DNA of 64,000 nucleotides from Rhizobiales bacterium CCH10-E5 (GCA_001556125.1 LSIG01000205.1:27382-91381); one strand, 5' to 3'. Counted from the first letter of the stretch, positions 47,124 to 57,093 are shown. Numbers and translations are program-made. Notes: generated by a model not told the origin, from the letters alone.

Positions 47124-48574
47124 TGCTGATCCAGGATCACGACAGGGCCGGGGGCTATTGGGGCGCGGTCTACGTCTTCTGCGCCATCAAGGGCCTGCAG
47201 GTCGTCATCGACGGCCCGGTCGGCTGCGAGAACCTGCCGGTGACCTCGGTGCTGCATTACACCGACGCGCTGCCGCCGCATGAGCTGCCGATCGTCGTCA
47301 CCGGCCTCGCCGAGGAGGAACTCGGACAGCACGGGACGGAAGGCGCGATGAAGCGCGCCAATGCCGTGCTCGATCCACATCTGCCGAGCGTGGTCGTCAC
47401 CGGCTCGATCGCCGAGATGATCGGCGGCGGCGTGACGCCGGAAGGCACCAACATCCAGCGCTTCCTGCCGCGCACGATCGACGAGGACCAGTGGCAATGC
47501 GCCGACCGCGCGCTGTTCTGGCTCTGGGGGGAATACGGCGCCAAGCGCGGCATCGTGCCCAAGGCCAAGCCCCGCAAGGAGGGCGCGAAGCCCAAGGTCA
47601 ACATCATCGGCCCGGCCTATGGCATGTTCAACATGCCCTCCGACCTCGCCGAGGTGCGCCGGCTGATCGAGGGCATCGGCGCCGAGGTCCACATGACCTT
47701 CCCGCTCGGCTCGCATCTCGCGCAGGTGCAGCGGCTGGCCGATGCTGAGGTCAATGTCTGCCTCTACCGCGAATATGGCCGGCTGCTCTGCGAGGCGCTG
47801 GACCGGCCCTATCTGCAGGCGCCGATCGGGCTGCATTCGACCACCGCCTTCCTGCGCGCGCTCGGCGAGCTGCTCGGGCTCGACCCCGAGCCCTTCATCG
47901 AGCGCGAGAAGCACACGACGATCAAGCCGCTCTGGGATCTCTGGCGCTCGGTGACGCAGGACTTCTTCGGCACGGCCTCCTTCGCCATCGTCGCCAACGA
48001 GACCTATGCGCGCGGCATCCGCCACTTCCTCGAGACCGAGATGGGGCTGCCCTGCACTTTCTCGGCCTCGCGCTGCGCGGGCCAGAAATCCGACAACGAT
48101 GCGGTGCGCGCCTCGCTCAAGGAGAAGCCGCCGCTCGTGCTGTTCGGCTCGTTCAACGAGCGCATGTACATGGCGGAAGCCGGCGGGCGCGGGATATATA
48201 TCCCCGCTTCCTTCCCCGGCGCCGCGATCCGCCGGCACACCGGGACGCCCTTCATGGGCTATGCGGGCGCGACCTACCTGGTTCAGGAGGTCTGCAACGC
48301 GCTGTTCGACGCGCTCTTCCACATCCTGCCGCTGGGCACGCAGATGGACGCCGTCGAGGCGACGCCCGCGCGCCTGCATCGCGAGCTGCCCTGGTCGGAA
48401 GAGGCCAAGGCCCTGCTCGAGGACTGCCTGGAGCTGCAGCCGGTGCTGGTGCGGATCTCCGCCGCCAAGCGTCTGCGCGATGCCGCCGAGGCCCGCGCCC
48501 GGCAGGCCGGCGCAGCCCGGGTCCAAGCCGACCATCTCGATCGTGTCGCCAGCCGCGAAGGAGCCTTCGCATGA
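47123..48574 (+). CDS. bchZ: Chlorophyllide a reductase subunit Z
   Basis: 483 residues. [44 protein letters not shown] is the conserved N-terminus with cluster Cys. [22 protein letters not shown] and [24 protein letters not shown] are also diagnostic. Beta subunit of COR with BchY. It is followed by pufQ after 67 bp. Confidence 0.95.
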   Translation: MLIQDHDRAGGYWGAVYVFCAIKGLQVVIDGPVGCENLPVTSVLHYTDALPPHELPIVVTGLAEEELGQHGTEGAMKRANAVLDPHLPSVVVTGSIAEMIGGGVTPEGTNIQRFLPRTIDEDQWQCADRALFWLWGEYGAKRGIVPKAKPRKEGAKPKVNIIGPAYGMFNMPSDLAEVRRLIEGIGAEVHMTFPLGSHLAQVQRLADAEVNVCLYREYGRLLCEALDRPYLQAPIGLHSTTAFLRALGELLGLDPEPFIEREKHTTIKPLWDLWRSVTQDFFGTASFAIVANETYARGIRHFLETEMGLPCTFSASRCAGQKSDNDAVRASLKEKPPLVLFGSFNERMYMAEAGGRGIYIPASFPGAAIRRHTGTPFMGYAGATYLVQEVCNALFDALFHILPLGTQMDAVEATPARLHRELPWSEEAKALLEDCLELQPVLVRISAAKRLRDAAEARARQAGAARVQADHLDRVASREGAFA

Positions 48575-48641
48575 GCGCACCGAGCCAGCACCGGCGGCAA
48601 GACGGCCGCAGCAGAACCGTTCCCGAGGGGAGGAGAGACGC

Positions 48642-48878
48642 ATGACCATGCAGTTCACCGCGCGCCATTCGGAGCAGGATCATCTGCGCCGGGTGAAGTC
48701 GCTGGCCTCCGACCGGCGCATGTGCCGGCGCCTGACCACCCTGTCGATGCCCTTCTTCCTCGCCGCCGCGCTGGCGCAGAGGGTGCTGCGCCCCGCTCCC
48801 GCCGGCCCCCGAATCTCGCTCGTCGCCGAGGCGCGCGCCCAGGCCAACGCCACCATTCCCTTCATGTTCATGGGCTGA
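48642..48878 (+). CDS. pufQ: PufQ-like protein
   Basis: 78 residues, ATG at 48642 after GGGGAGGAG. A basic N-terminal half (RHSEQDHLRRVKSLASDRR) leads into a hydrophobic segment (LTTLSMPFFLAAALAQRVL, about 30-48). Position between bchZ and pufBA, length and layout match PufQ, which helps bacteriochlorophyll delivery during complex assembly. Sequence conservation in PufQ is low, so the call rests partly on position. Confidence 0.75.
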   Translation: MTMQFTARHSEQDHLRRVKSLASDRRMCRRLTTLSMPFFLAAALAQRVLRPAPAGPRISLVAEARAQANATIPFMFMG

Positions 48879-48903
48879 GGCCGGGACGCGAGGGGGCACG
48901 CGC

Positions 48904-48992
48904 TTTCGCCCGGGTTTCGGGCGGAAGGAACTGCCGGGGGTCGAAGCCCGGCAGCCAGCCGCACGGCTTCGTGCGGTAACGGCCGCAAGGCC
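48904..48992 (+). promoter_or_regulatory. Run of four hairpins in the pufQ-pufB intercistronic RNA
   Basis: Four consecutive stem-loops: CGCCCG/CGGGCG (within 48904-48926), CTGCCGGG/CCCGGCAG (48931-48954), CCGCACG/CGTGCGG with a 4-nt loop (48959-48976) and GGCC-GCAA-GGCC with a GNRA loop (48981-48992). The pufB ribosome site AAAGGAGA follows at once. Family knowledge: puf mRNA is processed and stabilised by such structures. Confidence 0.7.
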
Positions 48993-49007
48993 AAAGGAGA
49001 GAAGATC

Positions 49008-49226
49008 ATGACAGAGAGAGACTCACTGTCAGGGTTGACCGAAGCGGAAGCCAAGGAATTCCACGGCTTCTTCATCACGAGCTTCATCGCGTTCACGGTC
49101 ATCGCCGTGATCGCGCATTTCCTGGTCTGGTCATGGCGGCCCTGGCTGCCCGGACCCAACGGATATGCGTCCCTCGATGAAGGCGTGAAGACGGCCCTGA
49201 CCACCGCCGTTTCGCTGATTTCATAA
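49008..49226 (+). CDS. pufB: Light-harvesting complex 1 beta subunit
   Basis: 72 residues. [19 protein letters not shown] then a membrane helix with [13 protein letters not shown]; His37 is the bacteriochlorophyll ligand, and FHGFF gives the second conserved His (19). RPWLP ends the usual beta polypeptide, yet about 24 more residues follow ([23 protein letters not shown]). AAAGGAGA precedes the ATG. It forms LH1 with PufA. Confidence 0.95.
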   Translation: MTERDSLSGLTEAEAKEFHGFFITSFIAFTVIAVIAHFLVWSWRPWLPGPNGYASLDEGVKTALTTAVSLIS

Positions 49227-49241
49227 GAAAGGAGCGGAACC

Positions 49242-49442
49242 ATGTGGAAAATCTGGCTGCTGTTCGATCCGCGTCGCACGCTGATCGCGCTGTTCACCTT
49301 CCTCTTCGGACTCGCGATCCTGATCCACTTCATCCTGCTCTCGACGAACAGGTTCAACTGGATCGAAGGCCCGCGGAAGGCCGCCGCCGTGCTGCAGATC
49401 GAGGCTCCGACCTCGGATGTGACGATCTCGCGGATCGGCTGA
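49242..49442 (+). CDS. pufA: Light-harvesting complex 1 alpha subunit
   Basis: 66 residues. [20 protein letters not shown] is the typical alpha start. His29 in [17 protein letters not shown] binds bacteriochlorophyll; FNWIEG follows as usual. AGGAGC precedes the ATG, 15 bp after pufB. A UUCG hairpin follows in the RNA. Confidence 0.96.
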   Translation: MWKIWLLFDPRRTLIALFTFLFGLAILIHFILLSTNRFNWIEGPRKAAAVLQIEAPTSDVTISRIG

Positions 49443-49462
49443 CGACACTGGTGGACGGGGTA

Positions 49463-49513
49463 CGGGATTCGTCCCGGTCCCGTCTGCCGCTCCGACCGGC
49501 CCCTGCCGGGACC
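49463..49513 (+). promoter_or_regulatory. pufA-pufL intercistronic hairpins
   Basis: CGGGA-TTCG-TCCCG (49463-49476) is a UUCG tetraloop hairpin. An alternative or adjoining pair, GGTCCCG (49476-49482) with CGGGACC (49507-49513), encloses a smaller GCCG/CGGC stem. Family knowledge: structures here protect pufBA mRNA and set the LH1 to reaction-centre ratio. Confidence 0.6.
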
Positions 49514-49569
49514 ACACCGTTCAGACGAGGCGCGGCCCTGAATGCCGGCGCCCGCGGAGGGATGCGACG

Positions 49570-50394
49570 ATGGCTCTGCTCAATTTCGAACGCAAATACC
49601 GCGTCAGAGGCGGCACGCTGATCGGAGGCGATCTCTTCGACTTCTGGGTCGGCCCCTTCTATGTCGGCTTCTTCGGGGTCGCGACGGTGTTCTTCGCGGC
49701 GCTGGGCACGGCGCTGGTGTTCTACGGCGCGGCGATCGGCCCGACCTGGAACCCCTGGCTGATCTCGATCAACCCGCCTTCGCCGGAATACGGGCTGCGC
49801 TTCGCGCCGCTCAAGGAAGGCGGGCTCTGGCAGATCATCACGATCTGCGCGACGGGCTCCTTCGTCTCCTGGGCGCTGCGCGAGGTCGAAATCTGCCGCA
49901 AGCTCGGCATGGGCTATCACGTGCCCGTGGCCTTCGGCTTCGCGATCCTCGCCTATGTGACGCTGGTGATCATCCGGCCCTTCCTGCTCGGCTCCTGGGC
50001 CTATGGCTTTCCCTACGGGATCTTCAGCCATCTCGAATGGGTCTCGAATGTCGGCTACCAGTATCTCCAGTTCCACTACAACCCGGCGCATATGATCGCG
50101 GTGAGCTTCTTCTTCACCAGCGCGCTGGCGCTGTCGCTGCATGGCGGCCTGATCCTCTCGGCGACGAATCCCAAGCGCGGCGAGCCGGTGAAGACGCCGG
50201 AGCACGAGAACAGCTTCTTCCGCGACACGATCGGTTATTCGATCGGCACGCTCGGCATCCACCGTCTCGGCCTCTTCCTGGCGGTCTCGGCCTCCTTCTG
50301 GAGCGCGGTCTGCATCGTCATCAGCGGGCCCTACTGGAGCGAGGGCTGGGCCGAATGGTGGGACCTGTCGCGCCACTTCTCGATCTGGCGCTGA
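49570..50394 (+). CDS. pufL: Photosynthetic reaction centre L subunit
   Basis: 274 residues, normal length, five membrane helices. [35 protein letters not shown] is the conserved start. [23 protein letters not shown] supplies His for accessory bacteriochlorophyll, special pair and iron, and [12 protein letters not shown] another iron His. With PufM and PuhA it forms the reaction centre. Confidence 0.97.
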   Translation: MALLNFERKYRVRGGTLIGGDLFDFWVGPFYVGFFGVATVFFAALGTALVFYGAAIGPTWNPWLISINPPSPEYGLRFAPLKEGGLWQIITICATGSFVSWALREVEICRKLGMGYHVPVAFGFAILAYVTLVIIRPFLLGSWAYGFPYGIFSHLEWVSNVGYQYLQFHYNPAHMIAVSFFFTSALALSLHGGLILSATNPKRGEPVKTPEHENSFFRDTIGYSIGTLGIHRLGLFLAVSASFWSAVCIVISGPYWSEGWAEWWDLSRHFSIWR

Positions 50395-50463
50395 ACCCGC
50401 CCCACGACGCCTGGCCGCGGCGCGCCGCGGCCTCCTCATCCCGGTTCTCCAAGGATCAAGGCG

Positions 50464-51432
50464 ATGGCCACCTACCAGAACATCTTCACCCGGGTTCAGA
50501 TTCATGGCGCGCCGGATCTCGGCGTGCCGATCCCGAGCCGTGGGACCCGCCGCGGGACGGCGACCCGCGTCGTGCATCTCTTCGGCATGATCGGCGACGC
50601 GCAGGTCGGTCCGATCTATCTCGGCTGGACCGGCGTCACCTCGATCGTCTGCGGCATCATCGCCTTCGAGATCATCGGGCTCAACATGCTGGCCTCGGTG
50701 AACTGGGATCCGATCCGCTTCGTGCGTGAGCTGTTCTGGCTCCAGCTCGCGCCGCCGCTGCCGCAGCATGGGCTGACCATCCTGCCGCCGCTGAAGGAGG
50801 GCGGCTGGTGGTTGCTCGCCGGCTTCTTCCTGACGACCTCCATCCTGCTCTGGTGGGTGCGAACCTATAACCGGGCGCGGGCGCTCGGCATGGGCACGCA
50901 TGTCGCCTGGGCCTTCGCCTCGGCGATCTGGCTTTATCTCGTGCTCGGCTTCATCCGGCCGCTGCTGATGGGGAGCTGGAGCGAGGCGGTGCCCTTCGGC
51001 ATCTTCCCGCATCTCGACTGGACGCAGAATTTCTCGCTGCGCTACGGCAACCTCTTCTACAATCCCTTCCACGCGCTCTCGATCGCGTTCCTCTACGGTT
51101 CGGCGCTGCTGTTCGCGATGCATGGCGCGACGATCCTGGCGGTCTCGCGCTATGGCGGCGACCGCGAGATCGAGCAGATCGTCGACCGCGGCACGGCCTC
51201 TGAGCGCGCCGCCCTGTTCTGGCGCTGGACGATGGGCTTCAACGCCACGATGGAGTCGATCCATCGCTGGGCCTGGTGGTTCGCGGTGCTCTGCACGCTG
51301 ACCGGCGGCATCGGCATCCTGCTCAGCGGCACGGCGGTCGACAACTGGTACGAATGGGCGATCAAGCACAAATTCGCCCCGAGCGATCCGACGATGTGGC
51401 CGGCGACGCCGGTTCCCCCCGCGCGGCCCTGA
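50464..51432 (+). CDS. pufM: Photosynthetic reaction centre M subunit
   Basis: 322 residues. [41 protein letters not shown] gives accessory, special-pair and iron His residues; [12 protein letters not shown] the iron Glu; and [14 protein letters not shown] the last iron His. It is the last gene of the puf operon: a terminator follows 44 bp later and no pufC or pufX is present. Confidence 0.97.
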   Translation: MATYQNIFTRVQIHGAPDLGVPIPSRGTRRGTATRVVHLFGMIGDAQVGPIYLGWTGVTSIVCGIIAFEIIGLNMLASVNWDPIRFVRELFWLQLAPPLPQHGLTILPPLKEGGWWLLAGFFLTTSILLWWVRTYNRARALGMGTHVAWAFASAIWLYLVLGFIRPLLMGSWSEAVPFGIFPHLDWTQNFSLRYGNLFYNPFHALSIAFLYGSALLFAMHGATILAVSRYGGDREIEQIVDRGTASERAALFWRWTMGFNATMESIHRWAWWFAVLCTLTGGIGILLSGTAVDNWYEWAIKHKFAPSDPTMWPATPVPPARP

Positions 51433-51475
51433 GCACGCCGCGCGATCCTCGACCGCGACCGAGCGGACGATCCCT

Positions 51476-51502
51476 GGGAGGCCGGCGACGGCCTCCCTTT
51501 TT
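51476..51502 (+). terminator. Rho-independent terminator of the puf operon
   Basis: GGGAGGCCG-GCGA-CGGCCTCCC followed by TTTTT. It closes the crtE-to-pufM transcript directly after pufM. Confidence 0.88.
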
Positions 51503-51573
51503 CATGCCGCCAGGGCGTCGGCCGAGGGTTGCTTGCAGCCTGCGCAGGACGCCGAAGGGGACCTTCCCAACGG

Positions 51574-51602
51574 AAAAGGCCGGGCGCTGGGCCCGGCCTT
51601 TT
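51574..51602 (-). terminator. Terminator of the bchF-to-hemA operon (bidirectional)
   Basis: AAAAGGCCGGGC/GCCCGGCCTTTT with a 5-nt loop: a 12-bp stem with A and T runs on both sides, so it can act on both strands. It lies 24 bp beyond the hemA stop. Confidence 0.85.
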
Positions 51603-51626
51603 CGTGTCCGCAGCGGGAGATCCGTT

Positions 51627-52838
51627 TCAGGCGGCGCGGCGCAGCCCCACCTGGCCCCAGATCGCCGCCAGCGCGCCGACCAGCGCCTCGATGTCGGCGT
51701 CGGAGTGCAGCGGCGACGGCGTGATCCGCAGCCGCTCGGTGCCGCGCGGCACAGTCGGGTAGTTGATCGGCTGGACATAGATGTCGAAGCGCTCGAGCAG
51801 CTCGTCACTGATGCGCTTGCACAGCACGGGATCGCCGACCATCACCGGGACGATGTGGCTGGGGTTCGGCATGTGCGGGATGCCGGCGGCGTCGAGCCGG
51901 GCCCGCACGGCGGCGACGCGATCCTGCTGGCCGGCGCGCTCGGTCTGGCTCGCCTTGAGGTGACGCACCGAGGCGAGCGCCCCGGCGGCGAGCGCCGGCG
52001 GCAGCGAGGTCGAGAAGATGAAGCCCGAGGCGAAGCTGCGGATGAAATCGCAGGTCGCGGCGCTGGCGGCGATGTATCCGCCCATGATGCCGAAGCCCTT
52101 GGCCAGCGTGCCCTCGATCACGTCGAGCCGGTGGCTCAGGCCCTCGCGCTCGGTGACGCCGCCGCCGCGCGGCCCGTAGAGGCCGACCGCATGGACCTCG
52201 TCGATATAGGTCATGGCGCCGAATTCCTCGGCGAGATCGCAGAACTCCGCGATCGGCGCGATGTCGCCGTCCATCGAGTAGACGGATTCGAAGGCGAGCA
52301 GTTTCGGCCGGCGCGGATCGATGGCCTGGAGCTTGCGGCGCAGATCGTCGGGATCGTTATGGGCGAAAACGACCTTGTCGGCCCGCGAATGGCGGATGCC
52401 CTCGATCATCGAAGCGTGGTTCAGCGCGTCGGTGACGACGACGCAGCCCGGGATCCGGGAGGCCAGGGTCGAGAGCGAGGCCCAGTTCGACATGTAGCCG
52501 GAGTTGAACAGGAGCGCGGCTTCCTTGCCGTGCAGCTCGGCGAGCTCGCGCTCGAGCAGCACGTGATAATGGTTCGTGCCGCTGATGTTGCGCGTGCCGC
52601 CGGCGCCGGCGCCGCAGCCGTCGATCGCGCCATGCATGGCCGCGATCACGTCAGGGTTCTGGCCCATGCCGAGATAGTCGTTGGAGCACCAGACCGTGAC
52701 GTCGCGCGGCCCCTCCGTGCCATGGAAGGTGGCGCGGGGGAACTGCCCGGCCTTGCGCTCCAGATCGGCGAAGACGCGGTAGCGGCCTTCCTTGTGGAGC
52801 CCGTCGAGTTCCTGGCGGAAGAACATCTCGTAATCCAT
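51627..52838 (-). CDS. hemA: 5-aminolevulinate synthase
   Basis: 403 residues. [65 protein letters not shown] and the PLP-binding [14 protein letters not shown] identify the alpha-oxoamine synthase of the C4 route. It condenses glycine and succinyl-CoA. Last gene of the minus-strand operon, 28 bp after puhE, tying tetrapyrrole supply to photosynthesis genes. A second, housekeeping copy may exist elsewhere. Confidence 0.96.
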   Translation of the reverse strand: MDYEMFFRQELDGLHKEGRYRVFADLERKAGQFPRATFHGTEGPRDVTVWCSNDYLGMGQNPDVIAAMHGAIDGCGAGAGGTRNISGTNHYHVLLERELAELHGKEAALLFNSGYMSNWASLSTLASRIPGCVVVTDALNHASMIEGIRHSRADKVVFAHNDPDDLRRKLQAIDPRRPKLLAFESVYSMDGDIAPIAEFCDLAEEFGAMTYIDEVHAVGLYGPRGGGVTEREGLSHRLDVIEGTLAKGFGIMGGYIAASAATCDFIRSFASGFIFSTSLPPALAAGALASVRHLKASQTERAGQQDRVAAVRARLDAAGIPHMPNPSHIVPVMVGDPVLCKRISDELLERFDIYVQPINYPTVPRGTERLRITPSPLHSDADIEALVGALAAIWGQVGLRRAA

Positions 52839-52866
52839 CGGCGGCCTCCAGATGCGCGCTGTCGCG

Positions 52867-53745
52867 CTATGCGACGAGGGTTGGCGGGGGAACGGCGCGC
52901 GGAGTCGCGAGGCCGGTGGCGGGGGACAGGACAGGCCGGGCGCCGGCAGCCGGGTGTTCGGCGCCCGCGGTTTCGCGCGAGCGCAGGCCCCAGGCCCAGA
53001 GATCGGCCACCGGAAGCGGCAGCACCAGAAACCAGTGCTCGATCACGCCGAGCACGGCGAAGGTTGCCAGCAGAACGAAACCGGTGACCAGGAAGGGGTC
53101 GTTCGCCCGCACGACGCTGTGGACGAGCCAGGCGCTGAGCAGCGTCGCGGCCGTGACCGAGAGCGGGAACAGCAGGTTCATCGCGCGCTGGCGAAAATGG
53201 CTCTTCAGATAGGCGAGGTGGTCGGGCAGGAACTCGACCGTCGTATTGGGCACGCCGAGGAAGATGTTGAGCTTGGTCGAGAGCCGCATGGCGAAAAGCA
53301 GCGCGAAGGTGGCGAGCCCGAAGCGGTTGGCGCCGCCGGCCGTGAGCAGCGCGACCAGCGCCAGCGAGGCGAGCAAGGCGAGCTCGTGATGCAGGATCGC
53401 CCGCGTCGCGGCGGCGAAACGCGCCCGACCCCGCAGCGCAGGGTCGCAGGGTGCGCGGTTCGGCCCCGCGACATAGCCGAGCAGGAAGGCGAGCTCGTTC
53501 CAGCCCCAGACGACGAGGGCGCTGAACACGGCGAGATAGGCGCCGGCGACGCTGGTGTCGCCGGCGGTGGCGGCCAGTCCCCAGAAGGCAGCAAGCAAAG
53601 CGAGCGTGGCGCCCGCCAGGCTCCAGCGGAAGGTCGCCTTCGGCAGCCCGTCGAGATAGAGGATCGCCCCGGTGGAGAACCACCAGGCGATCAAGGTCGC
53701 GACGATCGGCAGCCCGTAGGTGACCAAGACGAAGGCTCCCTTCAA
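52867..53745 (-). CDS. puhE: PuhE-like photosynthetic complex assembly membrane protein
   Basis: 292 residues, about seven to eight membrane helices (starting [30 protein letters not shown]). The middle has [19 protein letters not shown] and [28 protein letters not shown], conserved in PuhE. Family knowledge: puhE lies in the puhA region and its loss disturbs bacteriochlorophyll production and complex assembly. ATGA overlap with acsF. Confidence 0.88.
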   Translation of the reverse strand: MKGAFVLVTYGLPIVATLIAWWFSTGAILYLDGLPKATFRWSLAGATLALLAAFWGLAATAGDTSVAGAYLAVFSALVVWGWNELAFLLGYVAGPNRAPCDPALRGRARFAAATRAILHHELALLASLALVALLTAGGANRFGLATFALLFAMRLSTKLNIFLGVPNTTVEFLPDHLAYLKSHFRQRAMNLLFPLSVTAATLLSAWLVHSVVRANDPFLVTGFVLLATFAVLGVIEHWFLVLPLPVADLWAWGLRSRETAGAEHPAAGARPVLSPATGLATPRAVPPPTLVA

Positions 53746-54821
53746 TAGGCCGGCTGCAGCCGGCTGGTGAGCGGGATCTCGTTCTTGATGGTCGGCAGCA
53801 TATAGAGTCTCAGCAGCGCGTAGCCGACCTGGGCCTGATAGGCGCGCATCCGGATCTGCGCGGCCAAACCACCCTGCTCGGACGCTTCGGCGATCTTGCC
53901 GGCGAGGATGCGGACGCGCTCCAGCCCGGCGCGGAACTTCGGGTTGTCCGTGTCGAGGACGACCGGGAAGACCTGGCGGGAGATTTCCGAGGTGATGCGG
54001 AAGACCTCGAAATCATACTGGGTCGGATCGATGTCGAGCGCCTTGTGGAACTCCGGCCGGACATGGTCGCGCACATACATCGTCGCGAAGACCGCCAGCA
54101 GGAAGAAGCGCACCCAGAGCTTGTTGCCGCCGGTCAGGAGGTGCGGGTTCGCGCGCATCAGCAGCGAGAAGGCCTCGCCATGGCGGAACTCGTCGTTGCA
54201 CCACTCCTTGAACCACCGGAAGATCGGGTGGAAGCACTTGTCGGGATGGCGCTCGAGGTGCCGGAAGATGGTGATGTAGCGGGCGTAGCCGATCTTCTCC
54301 GAGAGATAGGTCGCGTAGAAGATGAATTTCGGCTTGAAGAAGGTGTATTTCTTGGCCTTCGTCAGGAATCCGAGATCGACGCCGATGCTGAACTCCTTGA
54401 GCGCGTCGTTGATGAAGCCGGCATGGCGGGCCTCGTCGCGGCTCATGTATTTGAACAGTTCGCAGATGTCGGGGTTGGTGCCGCGCTTGCGCATCTCGGC
54501 ATAGAGCACGCAGCCGGAGAACTCGGCCGTCAGCGACGACACCAGGAAGTCGATGAACTCTTTGCGCAGCGGCTCGGGGATCTTCTCGAGCTCGAGCTTC
54601 CAGTCGGCGTTGCGGGTGAAGTGGCCCTTGTTGGGGTCGCTCTTCATCTCGGCGATCAGCACGTCCCATTCGGCCCGCACCGGCGTGACGTCGATCTTGT
54701 CGAGCTCGTCGAAATCAGTGGTGTAGAAGCGCGGCGTCAGCATCGTGTCCTGCTGGGCCATGCGGGTGGCTTCGTTGGGGGCCTCGCGCATGGCGCCGGC
54801 CGGGAAGGTTGCGGCAGTCAT
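53742..54821 (-). CDS. acsF: Mg-protoporphyrin IX monomethyl ester (oxidative) cyclase
   Basis: 359 residues, diiron protein. Glu/His ligands are seen in [28 protein letters not shown] and [13 protein letters not shown]. It uses O2 to close ring E. The alternative oxygen-independent BchE is not in the window. Presence of acsF suits pigment synthesis in air. Coupled to both neighbours by 4-bp overlaps. Confidence 0.96.
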   Translation of the reverse strand: MTAATFPAGAMREAPNEATRMAQQDTMLTPRFYTTDFDELDKIDVTPVRAEWDVLIAEMKSDPNKGHFTRNADWKLELEKIPEPLRKEFIDFLVSSLTAEFSGCVLYAEMRKRGTNPDICELFKYMSRDEARHAGFINDALKEFSIGVDLGFLTKAKKYTFFKPKFIFYATYLSEKIGYARYITIFRHLERHPDKCFHPIFRWFKEWCNDEFRHGEAFSLLMRANPHLLTGGNKLWVRFFLLAVFATMYVRDHVRPEFHKALDIDPTQYDFEVFRITSEISRQVFPVVLDTDNPKFRAGLERVRILAGKIAEASEQGGLAAQIRMRAYQAQVGYALLRLYMLPTIKNEIPLTSRLQPAY

Positions 54822-55138
54822 AGCTTGCTCCTTTCCGAGAAGCTGAATTCGAGAAGCTCCATGAATTCGGCGCGTCCGGAGATCTTGGTCCAGAGCTGCT
54901 CGAGCCAGCCGGCGCGCTTCACCGTCGCGATGCGGCGGAAGGTCTGGACCTCGCCGTAAGGGACCTTGATCGGCTCGCCATGGACGATGACTTCGTCGCC
55001 GGGGCGGATCTTGATGTCGCCGTCGAGCGTCACATGGGCGTGCAGGCTCTCGAAGGTGTGGGACACCTCGATGGTACAGCCGACGTCGAATTGCTTCGGC
55101 TCGGCCATGGTTCTGTCCGTCAACGTGAAATCGGTCAT
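54818..55138 (-). CDS. Conserved photosynthesis-cluster protein of unknown function (between puhC and acsF)
   Basis: 106 residues from the ATG at 55138, which overlaps the puhC stop (ATGA); a second ATG at 55108 ([15 protein letters not shown]) is an alternative. A soluble beta-rich protein: [29 protein letters not shown], then [36 protein letters not shown] recall proteins of this type at the same place in other alphaproteobacterial clusters but not a characterised role. Tight coupling to acsF suggests a job in cyclase or reaction-centre assembly; that is inference. Confidence 0.78.
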   Translation of the reverse strand: MTDFTLTDRTMAEPKQFDVGCTIEVSHTFESLHAHVTLDGDIKIRPGDEVIVHGEPIKVPYGEVQTFRRIATVKRAGWLEQLWTKISGRAEFMELLEFSFSERSKL

Positions 55139-55608
55139 GGGCGGTTCTCCCGGGAGGACAGGAAGCGCGCGAAGGTGGCGGCGTTGCCGGGGCCGAAGGC
55201 GTCGAGCTCGATGCGTCCGCCGGTGGCGGGATCGCTCAGGCTGAGCCGGCCGTTCTCGCGGCGTTCCAGACGAAAGGGCAGGTCCCGCGGCAGGCCGGCC
55301 TGTTTGCGCTGGCGCGCCAGGCTTCGCATCGTGCCGCGGATGAAGCCGTCGGCGCCGACGGCGATGGTCTCGAGCTCCCGGCCGGCGCCGTCGCGGACAA
55401 GGACCGAACCGTCCTCCCGGTCCTCGAAGCGCAGATCGGCCTTGGCAATGGTCGGGCTGTCGGGGATGCCGGTGGCGCCGATGCCGGTCTGGCGCGCGAG
55501 GCCGGCGATGGCGATCGTCGCGACAGCGAGCACCGCCATGCCGACCAGAGCCCAGCGCGGCGGCGACAGGCTGGCCGAGGCGGGTGGGGGAAGGGCCGTG
55601 TCGCTCAT
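55135..55608 (-). CDS. puhC: PuhC photosynthetic complex assembly protein
   Basis: 157 residues, ATG at 55608 behind GAGGAGG. One N-terminal membrane helix ([20 protein letters not shown], about 20-39), then a periplasmic domain with [21 protein letters not shown] and [13 protein letters not shown]. Layout and position after puhB fit PuhC, needed for reaction-centre/LH1 organisation. Ten bp after puhB. Confidence 0.88.
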   Translation of the reverse strand: MSDTALPPPASASLSPPRWALVGMAVLAVATIAIAGLARQTGIGATGIPDSPTIAKADLRFEDREDGSVLVRDGAGRELETIAVGADGFIRGTMRSLARQRKQAGLPRDLPFRLERRENGRLSLSDPATGGRIELDAFGPGNAATFARFLSSRENRP

Positions 55609-55618
55609 CGCCGCCTCC

Positions 55619-56281
55619 TCAGCTCGCGGCGGCCATGCCCTGCGGCAGGCGCGCATCATTGGCGGCGGTCGCGGGCTGGGGCAGGGAGACCGCGCTGCCG
55701 GCATGGGCGGCGAGCGCGCGGGCGAGGATGCCGGCGGCACGCTCGGCCTCGGGCAATTCGCGCAGCATCGGTTCCGGACGGGCGAGCCGCCAGGGACGGG
55801 CATGGGGCCAGAGCACGATGTAGGAGATGCGCTCGCCCGGCACGAGGCCGACCGGGATGTCGCCGCTGCCGCCGCGGCGCAGCTTCAGCCCGGCCTGGGC
55901 GACGAGCGCGAAGGGCAGGTTGATCGTCATCGGCAAGGCGATGCCGAAGCGCAGCACGAGGCGCCGGCTGGTGATGGTGTAGACCGTGCCGCGCGCCGCC
56001 AGAAAAGAGAGGCCGGCGAGGAGGCCGGCGGCGACGCTGCCGGCGAGCGTCAGCCAAGTCATCGGCAGTAGCGTGGCCGCGAGCGGCGTGCCCTGAACCA
56101 GGGCCAGCACCGGCTGTGCCGCGACGAGGGCGCCGAAATAGCAGGTGACCTCGCGCAGATGGAAGGCGCGCCAGGCGAGGCCCCGCCAGTCGGGCCCCCC
56201 TTGCCAGAGGATGGTCTCGCCTTCCGGGGGCAGGGCAGGCAGGCCGGGGACCGGCTCGAAGGCGAAATCGTCCTGGCTCAT
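55619..56281 (-). CDS. puhB: PuhB photosynthetic complex assembly protein
   Basis: 220 residues. EGETILWQGGPDWRGLAWRAFHLREVTCYFGAL, a two-helix membrane part, then YTITSRRLVLRFGIALPMTINLPFALV, a PH-like domain typical of PuhB. It helps assemble the reaction centre. ATGA overlap with puhA. Confidence 0.92.
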   Translation of the reverse strand: MSQDDFAFEPVPGLPALPPEGETILWQGGPDWRGLAWRAFHLREVTCYFGALVAAQPVLALVQGTPLAATLLPMTWLTLAGSVAAGLLAGLSFLAARGTVYTITSRRLVLRFGIALPMTINLPFALVAQAGLKLRRGGSGDIPVGLVPGERISYIVLWPHARPWRLARPEPMLRELPEAERAAGILARALAAHAGSAVSLPQPATAANDARLPQGMAAAS

Positions 56282-57054
56282 AGCAGCGGCTCCGCGCGGT
56301 GCGGCGTCGCATAGAGGGTGCCGGCGCCGTAATAGGCGCAGATCTTCTCCTCCTCGAGCCGGGTCACGGAGTCGGGCTTGCGGAGCGCCGGCACATCGGC
56401 GAACTGGCTCGCCAGCAGCGCCTCGACCTTGATGCGCCCGACGCCCGGCTTCACGCCGCGCTTGATGTCCGAGAAGGTCACCGGCAGCAGCACGTTTCGT
56501 CCGTTCGGAAGGGCGACCTCGAAATAGCGCAGCAGCGCCTCCGAGCGGTCGACCCAGAGATCGACGACCTTGCCGGCCACCTTCATGTCCGCGCCGATGA
56601 CGTCGTAGCCGCGAGGATCTTCCTCGGCCGAGACCGCGTAGCCGGTGGCGACGCGAACGGGCAGGAGCTTGATGTGGTTGTCGTAGCTCATCTCCGGCGC
56701 GTCGACCCGCTCCGCCCAGGAGCCGGGGCCGATCGAGTCCAGCATCGGATTGGCGCCGGTGGGGGCCAGCGGCGCGCCGGGGAATTTCGCCGTCGGCCGC
56801 GCCGCCAGCACCCGGCCGTCGGGGCGACCGTTCGGTGCCTGGACGGTGGTGCCGTTGGAGAGGCGGAAGGTCTTGGGCGCCGGGAAGAAGACCAGGCTCG
56901 GCGGCAGGAACTTGCCGGGATGGGTGTCGGATTCGAGCGGGTAGCCCTCGCGCCGGTCCTCGCGGCGCAGATAGACCACGAGCCCGGCGAAGAAGATCCA
57001 GAACAGCCAGATCGTGACCTGGGCGACGTCGATATATCCCATGATCTCACGCAT
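56278..57054 (-). CDS. puhA: Photosynthetic reaction centre H subunit
   Basis: 258 residues. One N-terminal helix (VAQVTIWLFWIFFAGLVVYL), then REDRREGYPLE as in all H subunits. PLAPTGANPMLDSIGPGSW and MSYDNHIKLLPVRVATGYAV follow, with ADMKVAGKVVDLWVDRSEALLRY. Caps the cytoplasmic side and shapes the proton path to QB. It starts 39 bp after lhaA. Confidence 0.96.
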   Translation of the reverse strand: MREIMGYIDVAQVTIWLFWIFFAGLVVYLRREDRREGYPLESDTHPGKFLPPSLVFFPAPKTFRLSNGTTVQAPNGRPDGRVLAARPTAKFPGAPLAPTGANPMLDSIGPGSWAERVDAPEMSYDNHIKLLPVRVATGYAVSAEEDPRGYDVIGADMKVAGKVVDLWVDRSEALLRYFEVALPNGRNVLLPVTFSDIKRGVKPGVGRIKVEALLASQFADVPALRKPDSVTRLEEEKICAYYGAGTLYATPHRAEPLL

Positions 57055-57093
57055 CAGAGAGCCCTCCTTGCAGGGTCTTCGTTCGGGTCGCGG

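Noticed and set aside
48571..48645. 24-codon ORF overlapping the bchZ stop and the pufQ start
   Set aside because: Both overlaps are neat (ATGA), but the sequence is Arg/Pro-rich and carries the pufQ ribosome site; probably chance.
51433..51626. Possible pufC or pufX after pufM
   Set aside because: No haem motif or membrane ORF; only two terminators between pufM and hemA.
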